Of a stretch of DNA of 64,000 nt, positions 1 through 7,878 are shown piece by piece. Source of the DNA: Planctobacterium sp965279005 (lineage in GTDB: Bacteria; Pseudomonadota; Gammaproteobacteria; Enterobacterales; Alteromonadaceae). The translations under genes were made by a program, and so were the position numbers. Location: the NCBI GenBank assembly GCA_965279005.1, contig CBDIHK010000030.1, positions 434,001-498,000 of the forward strand, read 5' to 3'. The notes below the pieces were generated by a model that saw only the letters and a program-made list of their open reading frames with translations, did no database searches and had not been told where the DNA came from. Each line of letters begins with the position of its first letter. The first letter of the stretch is position 1.

Positions 1-1
1 C

Positions 2-1369
2 GAATATACATTGCACGTGCGTGACGTGACCCGTCAGCAGAAACTGCAAAACAAATTGAAACTCCTGGCTTACAGCGATCCATTGACCGGTCTATACAAC
101 CGTACCTATTTATTGGAATCACTCAATAACGCATTGTCTAGGGTGGTCAACAGCACCGAAGAAGTGGCGTTGTATTTCCTGGATTTGGACAGGTTCAAAA
201 AGATTAACGATACCCTGGGCCATAAAGCAGGTGACGAACTGCTTCGCGAAGTCGCCGCCAGGCTAACCAGCGTTACCCGTGATGAAGATACTATTGCCCG
301 CTGGGGCGGAGACGAATTTATTGTGATGGTAAGGGGCAACCTCAGCCAAGACATCGTCAAGGCCAAAGCTCAGGATATCCTCAACGTTATGCGCAAGAGT
401 GTTACCTTGGCGGGTAGGGTGTTGACCTTGCCCACCAGTATTGGTGTGAGCGTGGCCAAATCGGATACTATGGACGCTGGTTTGTTAATACAGCATGCCG
501 ACATAGCCATGTACCATGCCAAGCAAAAGGGCAGGGATAACTACCAGTTGTTTGATCCTGAAATGGCCGCCAGTGCCAAACGCAGCTTTGACTATGAACA
601 AGAGATGCGAACTGGACTTGATGACAAACAGCAATTTTTTATGTTGTACCAGCCCAAAGTGAATAGTGAAGGCGCGCCAGTAGGCATGGAAGCACTCGTT
701 AGGTGGCAACACCCAAGCGAAGGTTTAATTTCACCAAGCGAATTTATTCCACTCGCCGAAGAATCGGATCTAATTCTTAGTTTAGGCGAGTTAACTATCA
801 TTATGGTACTCAAGCAGATGGCATTGTGGCGCGAGTCGGGCTACGAACTGCTACCCGTAGCCATAAATTTGTCTGGCAAACACCTCATTTCTAGTAGCCT
901 AGTGCCATTTATCAAAAAGGCGATGTTAGAGCATGGCATCAGCGGTGAACTACTGGAGTTTGAAATAACCGAGGGGGTGTTGCTGCAGGACATTAACCGC
1001 TGTATCGAAGTGCTTGGAGAACTCAAAGCCCTCAAGATCCTGATTTCTGTGGATGACTTTGGCACGGGCTATTCTTCATTAAACTATTTGAAACGCCTAC
1101 CTATAGACATACTTAAAATTGACCGTTCCTTTGTGGATGAGAGTACCAGTTCCCGCGAGGATAGTGAAATATGCGAGACCATTATCAAGCTCGCAGACAG
1201 CCTGGATTTGGTGACCATTGCCGAAGGAGTGGAAACCCAGTCGCAATTCCAAACATTGCTTGAAAAGGGCTGTGACCTTTTCCAAGGTTATTATTTTAGC
1301 AGGCCGCTTGAGGCAGATAAGGTGCCATCTTATCTGGCCCAAACTACTAACCGGGGAATCGCGGTTTAA
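2..1369 (+). CDS. GGDEF-EAL cyclic-di-GMP protein (5'-truncated by window edge)
   Basis: The C-terminal part of a c-di-GMP turnover protein. The frame is open to the first base (Glu-Tyr-Thr before the TTG at 11), so the gene starts upstream. The first residues resemble the tail of a PAS sensor domain. Counting from the TTG, the GGDEF domain spans about residues 15-180 with an intact GGDEF signature (99-103). An RDED inhibitory I-site (90-93) lies five residues before it, so product feedback is expected if it is a cyclase. The EAL domain spans about 195-445 with EAL at 227-229, EITEG (318-322), DDFGTGYSSL (348-357), KIDRSF and AEGVE. All expected metal and substrate residues are present, so it may be bifunctional; which activity dominates cannot be read from sequence. 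No clear terminator follows. Confidence 0.93.
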   Translation, partial: EYTLHVRDVTRQQKLQNKLKLLAYSDPLTGLYNRTYLLESLNNALSRVVNSTEEVALYFLDLDRFKKINDTLGHKAGDELLREVAARLTSVTRDEDTIARWGGDEFIVMVRGNLSQDIVKAKAQDILNVMRKSVTLAGRVLTLPTSIGVSVAKSDTMDAGLLIQHADIAMYHAKQKGRDNYQLFDPEMAASAKRSFDYEQEMRTGLDDKQQFFMLYQPKVNSEGAPVGMEALVRWQHPSEGLISPSEFIPLAEESDLILSLGELTIIMVLKQMALWRESGYELLPVAINLSGKHLISSSLVPFIKKAMLEHGISGELLEFEITEGVLLQDINRCIEVLGELKALKILISVDDFGTGYSSLNYLKRLPIDILKIDRSFVDESTSSREDSEICETIIKLADSLDLVTIAEGVETQSQFQTLLEKGCDLFQGYYFSRPLEADKVPSYLAQTTNRGIAV

Positions 1370-1509
1370 GGCGGGGAAGGGGATTTTAGTCACTTAAAGC
1401 CTCCTGCTAATCCCAAATCATCACTGCCTGGGCGTGCCGCGGCTTTCTTCTTTTTTTACAATCACCTAAAGTAGCAAGCAAGGAATTGTCTTTTGAGGAA
1501 TTTTGACCA

Positions 1510-2289
1510 GTGCAGTCAGGTATTGTGCCGCGTGTAGCAGCGAGTATGGGCTTGTTATCGGCGGTTTTCATTGCGTTTGCTTCTGCCCAGGCCCAGCAGC
1601 AACCATTAGATGTCGTTAGTGAAACCAATGCGGCCATGCAAGCATCCCAGCAAAAAGTTGAACAACTTGATAACCAGACCCAAGCATTGCTCCAGCAATA
1701 CCGGGATATCACCCAGAAAAACGACTACCAACAATATTACCAGTTTCAACTAAACCAATTGGCCTCTGAGCAAGCCCAGAAAATTAAAGAACTAGAGCTG
1801 CAACTGCAGGAACTGGAAATGATAGAAGTGGCGATCATGCCACTGTTGCAAAGCATGTTGGCCTCACTTAGGCAGTTTATTGCGTTAGATTTGCCTTTTC
1901 GCCATGAAGAACGTTTGCAAGGCGTACAGAAGCTAGAGCAACGTGTGAACTCTGCGAGTTTGAGTTTGCCTGAAAAATATCGCCTGATGTTGGAAGCCTG
2001 GCAAATAGAAAATGATTACGGCAGAACCATTGAAACCTGGCGCGATAGCATTGACGTTGATGGCGCCGCGCATTCGGTGGAGCTGCTGCGCCTGGGGCGG
2101 GTTGCCCTATATTACCGTTCTGCAGATAGCTCCAAACTGGCTATGTGGGACAAACAAAAAAAATCCTGGCAGCAGCTACCTGCGGAAAATGCCCGGGCGA
2201 TTAGCCGCGCAATGGACATTGCTGCCAATCGCAAAGCACCGGATCTGCTTATGCTACCGCTTTCTGCCAGTGATAGGGGACAGCAATGA
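1510..2289 (+). CDS. DUF3450 family coiled-coil periplasmic protein of the TonB2 operon
   Basis: First gene of a six-gene energiser operon. The 259-residue product has a signal peptide (about residues 8-28, ending Ala-Ser-Ala-Gln-Ala), then a long Gln-rich coiled coil (about 35-110) and a globular C-terminal half, the pattern of DUF3450 proteins that accompany TtpC-type TonB systems. The start is a GTG, with GAGG at 1495-1498 as probable ribosome binding site; an ATG further in would cut the signal peptide. The stop overlaps the next gene by 4 bases, so the two are probably translationally coupled. The molecular role of DUF3450 is not established; context suggests a periplasmic partner of the TtpC/ExbB complex. 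Confidence 0.88.
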   Translation: MQSGIVPRVAASMGLLSAVFIAFASAQAQQQPLDVVSETNAAMQASQQKVEQLDNQTQALLQQYRDITQKNDYQQYYQFQLNQLASEQAQKIKELELQLQELEMIEVAIMPLLQSMLASLRQFIALDLPFRHEERLQGVQKLEQRVNSASLSLPEKYRLMLEAWQIENDYGRTIETWRDSIDVDGAAHSVELLRLGRVALYYRSADSSKLAMWDKQKKSWQQLPAENARAISRAMDIAANRKAPDLLMLPLSASDRGQQ

Positions 2290-3674
2290 AAAAGCTTCTT
2301 TTACTAGTGGTTTTTGCTGTTTATGCGCAATGGCCATCAGCACAGCAAAACACTGGGACAACTGAGGCTAAAGCCCAGGTGCCAGTTCTAGAACAGGTAC
2401 TGCAAGAAAGGGCACAGGAGCTTGCTAGGATTGAACAGCGCGAAGCACGGTTTTTACAAAACAAAGCGCGACAACAGCAGATATTGGCAGATGCCAAAGC
2501 CGAATTTGAGCGCTTCCAACGCGACAACAACCCGCTCAAGCAGCGCACTGAGAACAACGCAAAGACCATTAGCGAACTGGAAGCGCGTATTGCCGTGCGC
2601 AAAAGCGAAGTGGGTGATCTAGATAGCGTGTTCCGGCAGATGGGCGGCGATTTTGCAGTGGCATTAACCCAGTCACCCACTAGTATGCAACTACCTGGAC
2701 GCGCTGGGAAATTGGCAGCGTTGAGTGATCAAAATGCCCAGGCATCACTGGATAATATGGAGCAGCTTTGGTTAACGGTACTTGAAGAGTTAACCTATTC
2801 TGGTCAAATTGCTGAATTTACGGCACCTGTTGTAATGCAAACCAGTGAAATCCAACAACGGAATGTGTTTAGGATAGGCACTTTCTCAACCTACCTCGAC
2901 GGTGGCTTATTGCAGTTTATCCCAGAAACAAATGAGCTGCTTCAGGTCAGTATTCCAGGATCCATAATCGAGTCTAACCAAGTTTATTTTTCCAATAGTA
3001 CGGGAACGCATTTAGTACACATCGATCCTTCCGCTGGGGCTTTGTTAAATGCAATTTCTATTTCACCTGGATGGCAGGACAGGCTCGAGCAAGGCGGCAT
3101 TATTGGCAAAATCATATTGGGTTTGGGGGCTTTGGGCGCTTTGCTAGTGCTCTGGCGAACCGGTTCTTTGGGATGGCAGCTTTTCAAGCTAAACCGTCAA
3201 TTACAGACACCTAATGACCTAAAAAATGATAATGCTATGGGACGGGTGCTGCTGACAATGCAGGCATCGGTAGTGAGCACAGAAAAACAGGAAATGGATC
3301 CTTTAGACACATTACAAGTGCAGCTAGACGAGGCGGTGCTGAATGAAGTAAACGGCCTTGAAAAAGGACACAACTTGATCAAATTATTAGCAGCCACGGC
3401 GCCATTATTGGGTCTACTTGGCACGGTTACGGGCATGATCATCACCTTCCAAAGTATAAGCTTGTTTGGCAGCGGCGACCCCAAACTCATGGCAGGCGGC
3501 ATCTCCCAGGCATTAGTCACGACGGTATTGGGATTGATAGTGGCTATTCCATTGTTGTTTGGCCACAGCCTGGTTAGCGCCTTCGCCGATAGCATTATTC
3601 GAAGGCTTGACGAGCAAAGTGCTGGTTATTTAGCGCGATTGGTTAAGTCGTCTGATAATACCGGGACGGCCTAA
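2286..3674 (+). CDS. ttpC: TtpC-like MotA/TolQ/ExbB proton-channel protein with periplasmic coiled-coil domain
   Basis: A 462-residue inner-membrane protein: signal peptide (1-20), a Gln/Arg/Glu-rich coiled coil (about 30-105), a periplasmic beta-rich domain to about 265, a membrane helix (about 272-292), and a C-terminal MotA/TolQ/ExbB channel domain with two further helices (GLLGTVTGMI at the first, ALVTTVLGLIVAIPLLFG at the second). This matches TtpC, the extra ExbB-like component that Vibrio TonB2 systems need besides ExbB2 and ExbD2. It lies between DUF3450 (4-base overlap) and the short ExbB (1-base gap). It probably links proton flow to an outer-membrane-directed energy transducer. Confidence 0.9.
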   Translation: MKKLLLLVVFAVYAQWPSAQQNTGTTEAKAQVPVLEQVLQERAQELARIEQREARFLQNKARQQQILADAKAEFERFQRDNNPLKQRTENNAKTISELEARIAVRKSEVGDLDSVFRQMGGDFAVALTQSPTSMQLPGRAGKLAALSDQNAQASLDNMEQLWLTVLEELTYSGQIAEFTAPVVMQTSEIQQRNVFRIGTFSTYLDGGLLQFIPETNELLQVSIPGSIIESNQVYFSNSTGTHLVHIDPSAGALLNAISISPGWQDRLEQGGIIGKIILGLGALGALLVLWRTGSLGWQLFKLNRQLQTPNDLKNDNAMGRVLLTMQASVVSTEKQEMDPLDTLQVQLDEAVLNEVNGLEKGHNLIKLLAATAPLLGLLGTVTGMIITFQSISLFGSGDPKLMAGGISQALVTTVLGLIVAIPLLFGHSLVSAFADSIIRRLDEQSAGYLARLVKSSDNTGTA

Positions 3675-3675
3675 A

Positions 3676-4227
3676 ATGATAGCTTCATTGCATATGCTGC
3701 TATCTGAATTCCGGGATTTTATCGCCGTTGGCGGTGCTGTGATGTGGCTTGTATTTATTGCTTGCCTAATTCTCTGGTTACTGATTTTTGAACGGTTTTT
3801 CTTTTTTCGATTCCAATACCCCTATTTGCGCCGGCAACAAATAGGTAAATGGCGCAGATCGCGTGGTATGGATGGTTGGCGCGATAGGGCAAACCGGCAG
3901 ATGTTGCTCTCTGAAGCCGGCTTACAACTGCGAGATAAACTGCGCCTTATGCAAACGCTGATCATATTGTGCCCGTTAATGGGTTTGCTAGGCACGGTGA
4001 CCGGGATGGTGCAGCTATTTGACTTGATCGCATTAAGCGGCAATAGCGATGTTAAAGCCATGTCGTCGGGAATTTACCGAGCCATCCTGCCGACATTGGC
4101 CGGGCTAGTTGTGGGGTTGTCTGGGTTCTATTTCCATGGTCGGTTTTCCCATCTTGCTGAGCAGCGGCTGCATAAGCTGGCGGAGCAAATGCCGTTGATA
4201 TTGCAGACAAGGGGGAGGGGGCTATGA
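3676..4227 (+). CDS. exbB: ExbB2-type TonB-system proton channel subunit
   Basis: A 183-residue MotA/TolQ/ExbB family protein, the short form found in TonB2 systems. It has one helix near the N terminus (about residues 18-40), a basic cytoplasmic loop, then two helices, the first within CPLMGLLGTVTGMVQLF and the second around PTLAGLVVGLSGFYFHG. The Thr and Gly residues lining the channel in this family are present. It follows the TtpC-like gene by one base and overlaps exbD by four bases, so it is expressed from the same message. With ExbD it would form the proton-driven motor for the TonB encoded two genes on. Confidence 0.92.
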   Translation: MIASLHMLLSEFRDFIAVGGAVMWLVFIACLILWLLIFERFFFFRFQYPYLRRQQIGKWRRSRGMDGWRDRANRQMLLSEAGLQLRDKLRLMQTLIILCPLMGLLGTVTGMVQLFDLIALSGNSDVKAMSSGIYRAILPTLAGLVVGLSGFYFHGRFSHLAEQRLHKLAEQMPLILQTRGRGL

Positions 4228-4634
4228 GTTACCACAGGCATAAACGGCAATCACAACAGGCTGAACTAGACATGACCCCAATGCTGGACATCGTGTTCAT
4301 CATGCTAATCTTTTTCATCGTGACCACCTCATTCGTGAAAGAATCGGGTGTCGATGTGAATACACCCCAGGCCCAGTCCAGTGTGCAGCAGGAGAACACC
4401 ACTATACTGGTGGCCATTACACCTGATGGAGATGTCTGGATTGACAAGCGCTTGGTGGATATTCGCTCAGTTCGCACCATTGTTGCCAGGCTGCACGCGG
4501 AAAACCCCGAAGGTACAGTGGTGATCCAATCGGATGAAAATGCCCGCACCAAGGAGCTGGTAAGTGTAATGGATCAAATTCGCCTAGCCGGTGTTGAACG
4601 CATAGCCATTGCGTCAAATGCGCAATCGGAATAA
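4224..4634 (+). CDS. exbD: ExbD-type biopolymer transport protein (TonB2 system)
   Basis: A 136-residue ExbD/TolR family protein. A short cytoplasmic N terminus leads into one membrane helix (about residues 22-40) that starts with the conserved aspartate Asp22, the proton-carrying residue of the family. The rest is a periplasmic ExbD domain ending near MDQIRLAGVERIAIAS. It overlaps the upstream exbB by four bases and is followed nine bases later by tonB. Length and motif are normal, with no sign of damage. Confidence 0.94.
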   Translation: MSYHRHKRQSQQAELDMTPMLDIVFIMLIFFIVTTSFVKESGVDVNTPQAQSSVQQENTTILVAITPDGDVWIDKRLVDIRSVRTIVARLHAENPEGTVVIQSDENARTKELVSVMDQIRLAGVERIAIASNAQSE

Positions 4635-4643
4635 CCCAGAAAA

Positions 4644-5333
4644 ATGGTTGTTTTAGGCAAATATCTTGTGAGCTTAGCCGCAGCCGTTGCTGTCAGTGTT
4701 GCTTTGTTTCTATTTATGCAGCGCTTGGTAAACCAGCCTTCACCAGAATTTCCAGATCTTCAAATTTCCGGGTTTGTGGAGATCTTCAGGCCAGTTGCGG
4801 AACATGAGGAGCCAGTCGAGCCACCACCGCCAGAGCCGGCCCAAACAGAACCCCAGTTGGAACAAGCGGCACTCAGTTTTGCCTCTCCACAAGACAAATT
4901 ACTGGAGTTGGATTCGGATTTTGCTATCCCGAGCTCTGATCTCGCCCTCTCATTTGGTGCTGTTGAAGGAGGTGTCGCGGTGGATGTTGCACAGGAGTTA
5001 TTGGGTGAATTCGGCCAGGATACCCGGGAGGGTGTCATTGAGATTACTCCCTTTGCCACCAGGCGTCCCAATATCCCCCATATTGCCTGGGAGAATAAGC
5101 TCAATGGCTGGGTATTAGTGGTGTTCAACGTGGCACCAAATGGCCAGACTCGCAATATTAAAGTGTTGGACGCCCACCCCAAGGGCATATTTGAGCAGGA
5201 GGTAGTGCGTGCATTAACGCATTGGCACTATGACCTTTCCCAATTTAACACCGGCGGCAAAGATTTGGTGCTAACCCAAAAAATCCAGCTGGACTGGCAG
5301 AACTACCCCAACAATATGCCCTATTATGACTAA
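4644..5333 (+). CDS. tonB: TonB2-type energy transducer
   Basis: A 229-residue TonB family protein. One N-terminal membrane anchor (about residues 8-26), a short Pro/Glu-rich linker (EPVEPPPPEPAQTEPQ region, about 54-70) and a C-terminal TonB domain (about 140-229) with a GWVLVVFNVAPNGQTRNIKV core. The linker is short compared with classical TonB, as in TonB2 proteins, which may be why such systems carry extra periplasmic partners. It sits nine bases after exbD and overlaps the TPR gene by eight. It would contact the TonB boxes of outer-membrane receptors such as the two in this window. Confidence 0.92.
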   Translation: MVVLGKYLVSLAAAVAVSVALFLFMQRLVNQPSPEFPDLQISGFVEIFRPVAEHEEPVEPPPPEPAQTEPQLEQAALSFASPQDKLLELDSDFAIPSSDLALSFGAVEGGVAVDVAQELLGEFGQDTREGVIEITPFATRRPNIPHIAWENKLNGWVLVVFNVAPNGQTRNIKVLDAHPKGIFEQEVVRALTHWHYDLSQFNTGGKDLVLTQKIQLDWQNYPNNMPYYD

Positions 5334-7089
5334 CGCTATTTGGCACATCCTGATTTTTATCTTGTTGTTTGGAATTGGCAGCGCCGATGCTCGTCAATAT
5401 AAAAGCAAAGTGTTTTTAGACAAAAGCCAAGACCTAGGGGAGGCGTCGAGTCAATCCGTTGCTGAGCTGGAAGCGGCATTCCAAGCACATACTAGTGACT
5501 TTCAAATTGCGGCGACCGGACAAACCATTGCTCGGAAGCTGTTAGCCAATGGCGAGTACGAAAAGGCTGTGCAGTATTACCAAGCAGCCCTGGCAACTGG
5601 GGTGTTAGCCGATGTTGCCCAGCGGCAACTGGAAATTGAACTGGCACAGCTATTATTGCACCTTGAAAGATATGAGCACGTTATCCTCCTTATCGCCGAA
5701 AATGTCCAAGATATCGATAGCAAACTGTTGCTGGCAAGGGCTTATATTGGGCAGGCGCAATTCAACCAGAGCGCTGCCCTACTTGAATCCCTACTTGCAC
5801 AGCCAAAGTCGCTAACCGAACCTCAACTTAAACAAATTGCTTCTCTAAGTTACCATTCCCATGCCAAGTTACTGGCCATAGACGCTTTGTCTGAGCTGCG
5901 CGAAAGCAAACCCAATGACTTATCCATCGCCAGGCAGCTTACGGGGTTATACATCCAGTTGCAGCGTTTCGATGAGGCTTTGGACTTGTGGGCGCTAGTG
6001 TATGCGCAAGGAATGATATTGCAAGAACAGGACATTTTACTGTTATCTGAGCTGCACCAACGCCAAGGTGCGCCTGAAAAAGCCGCGAGGATAATGAGTA
6101 AATACCTTGAAATTGGGGTGATCCAAAATAGCGCTAAACATCAGTACACGCTGTTTGAACTATGGTATCAAGCAAGGGAGGTGGAACTTGCAATGCAAAG
6201 CTTGTGGCAGAGTATCCGACTAGTTCCCGATCTAGAAAAAGCCATGATGCTGGCGCAGTTACAAGCCCGGCAGGAACAGTGGCAAGGCCTGATGGCCACC
6301 CTAGACTATGCTTGCCAAGAGGTATTGCCTGATAACCTAGTGGGAAACGCAAATTTATTGCTCGGCATGGCGTATCACAAATTAGGACAAGATGGGCTAG
6401 CTCGGCGTGCCTGGCTTAATGCGACACTCATTGGCGGTGCCAGGGAGCAAGCCCGGCAATGGCTGGCATTTGTAGAGGCACAACCCGCTACCTGGGAGGA
6501 AACGAGCAGGTTGCAAGGTATCTGCTTGCCAGAGGACGTTGCCATTCTATTGCCGGATAACACTGCTACCGAATTAGCAAAGCTAGACAGTAAACGGGGG
6601 TCAAGCGAAAACAATGAAGCTTCTACCACCAACGCAGAACCAGCATTAACTGTCATCACCCTGCCTGCGACACGCTTTTACGGCACTAAAATTAACACCA
6701 CTGCCGCAGAGTTGGGAAACGATCTAAAAATACGCACCTTTTCCCTGATAAAAAACCTCATGAAATCGGGTGGCCAAGTGAACGGCAAAATGCACCTGCT
6801 TTTTGACCAGCTGCAAAGTGATGGGCAATTGCACTTTCAAGTGGCGTTTCCTTATTCCGGTGTTCCAGCCAACCGAAGCCGCTATCGCGTGCTTAGGCTC
6901 GATGAGTCCAGCGCTGCAGTGCGAAAATTCCAGGGTTCGGCACAAGAACTGGCAGTGCAGTGGCAAGCCTTGGTCCAGGATTCGATTGCCGCAGGCAAGA
7001 TCCCCAGCGGCAAAGCGCGGATGGTGTTTTTGTCTGACACTGCAGGCACCGGAGAGCTGGATGTGGAGTTGCAGCTATTGTTGGAGTAA
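5326..7089 (+). CDS. TPR-repeat periplasmic protein of the TonB2 operon
   Basis: Last gene of the operon, overlapping tonB by eight bases. The 587-residue product has a signal peptide (residues 1-23) and a long array of tetratricopeptide-like helical pairs (about 45-400), seen as repeated patterns such as LANGEYEKAVQYYQAALATG and LYIQLQRFDEALDLWALVYA. A low-complexity Ser/Asn/Glu linker (about 425-440) leads to a beta-rich C-terminal domain (about 450-587). TPR proteins of this kind regularly close TtpC/TonB2 operons; they are thought to scaffold the complex, but the exact partner is not known. No strong terminator is visible in the convergent gap before prfH. Confidence 0.85.
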   Translation: MTNAIWHILIFILLFGIGSADARQYKSKVFLDKSQDLGEASSQSVAELEAAFQAHTSDFQIAATGQTIARKLLANGEYEKAVQYYQAALATGVLADVAQRQLEIELAQLLLHLERYEHVILLIAENVQDIDSKLLLARAYIGQAQFNQSAALLESLLAQPKSLTEPQLKQIASLSYHSHAKLLAIDALSELRESKPNDLSIARQLTGLYIQLQRFDEALDLWALVYAQGMILQEQDILLLSELHQRQGAPEKAARIMSKYLEIGVIQNSAKHQYTLFELWYQAREVELAMQSLWQSIRLVPDLEKAMMLAQLQARQEQWQGLMATLDYACQEVLPDNLVGNANLLLGMAYHKLGQDGLARRAWLNATLIGGAREQARQWLAFVEAQPATWEETSRLQGICLPEDVAILLPDNTATELAKLDSKRGSSENNEASTTNAEPALTVITLPATRFYGTKINTTAAELGNDLKIRTFSLIKNLMKSGGQVNGKMHLLFDQLQSDGQLHFQVAFPYSGVPANRSRYRVLRLDESSAAVRKFQGSAQELAVQWQALVQDSIAAGKIPSGKARMVFLSDTAGTGELDVELQLLLE

Positions 7090-7245
7090 TACATGAAACA
7101 AGTTTGCTTTCCTTCGCTAAACCCAACTGTTGTTTTATACCTTTAGTCAGTAGGTAACTGCCTTAAATAAATGAGGTGCAAGGGAGCCGCTATGGCAACT
7201 CCCATGGTGGTTTGGATGTTAAATGGTGTGCACTTAATTGCAAAG

Positions 7246-7878
7246 CTATGGAGCTTGGCTTTTAAATGCTGTACCGACAAATACCCGTTTCGGGTTCCCC
7301 CTTTGCAAATCCCAGTGTTGTGCCCAACGGTTTTTATCTTGTTTCGCCGTATTTTGGGCGTTGAGCTGTTGCAGCTTATGCATGATCAATAACCGGGCTA
7401 AACGCTTATTGGCATGCTGGCTGCGTTCACTCTCAACCCTGACAGAAAGGCCGGTGGCAACATGGGTTGCCTGTACGGCTGAGTCCGTTGTGTTGACATG
7501 TTGGCCGCCTGCACCCGATGCACGGCAGGTTTTAAAGCGAATTTCCCCATGGTTTTTATATCCACCGGGTTCAGCGTGGCTGTTAAAGCGCTTGCCACTG
7601 AAATACCAGTTTTTTCGCCTATGGCCAGGCCTGAAGGGGCTGGCACAAATCCACAACATAACGCCGTCCCAGTTGTCAGCGATTACTGAGGCTGCGGTTC
7701 CTTCAAGCTTTAACAATACAGATTTAAAACAGCCAGCATTAGCACTTGCAACGGTTTCAACGGCAGTGGCGTTTACATTGCTGTCCTGGGCTTCCTTTAG
7801 CAAGGTTCTGTAAGCGAGTCCGACCGCTTTGGCACACTCTTCAGGTCCCTGTCCGGCCGATAGTTGCAGTAATATCAT
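7246..7878 (-). CDS. prfH: PrfH, peptide chain release factor homologue (ribosome rescue)
   Basis: A 210-residue class-I release-factor-like protein lacking the codon-recognition domain. The catalytic GGQ (residues 124-126, in RASGAGGQHVNT) that triggers peptidyl-tRNA hydrolysis is intact, followed by a basic C-terminal tail. The N terminus MILLQLSAGQGP is typical of PrfH. PrfH proteins are encoded beside RtcB2 RNA ligases. Published work shows PrfH releases peptides from ribosomes whose 16S decoding centre has been cut, after which RtcB repairs the RNA. Here the start overlaps the end of rtcB2 by four bases, the normal operon layout, so the interruption of rtcB2 may also affect its expression. 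Confidence 0.9.
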   Translation of the reverse strand: MILLQLSAGQGPEECAKAVGLAYRTLLKEAQDSNVNATAVETVASANAGCFKSVLLKLEGTAASVIADNWDGVMLWICASPFRPGHRRKNWYFSGKRFNSHAEPGGYKNHGEIRFKTCRASGAGGQHVNTTDSAVQATHVATGLSVRVESERSQHANKRLARLLIMHKLQQLNAQNTAKQDKNRWAQHWDLQRGNPKRVFVGTAFKSQAP

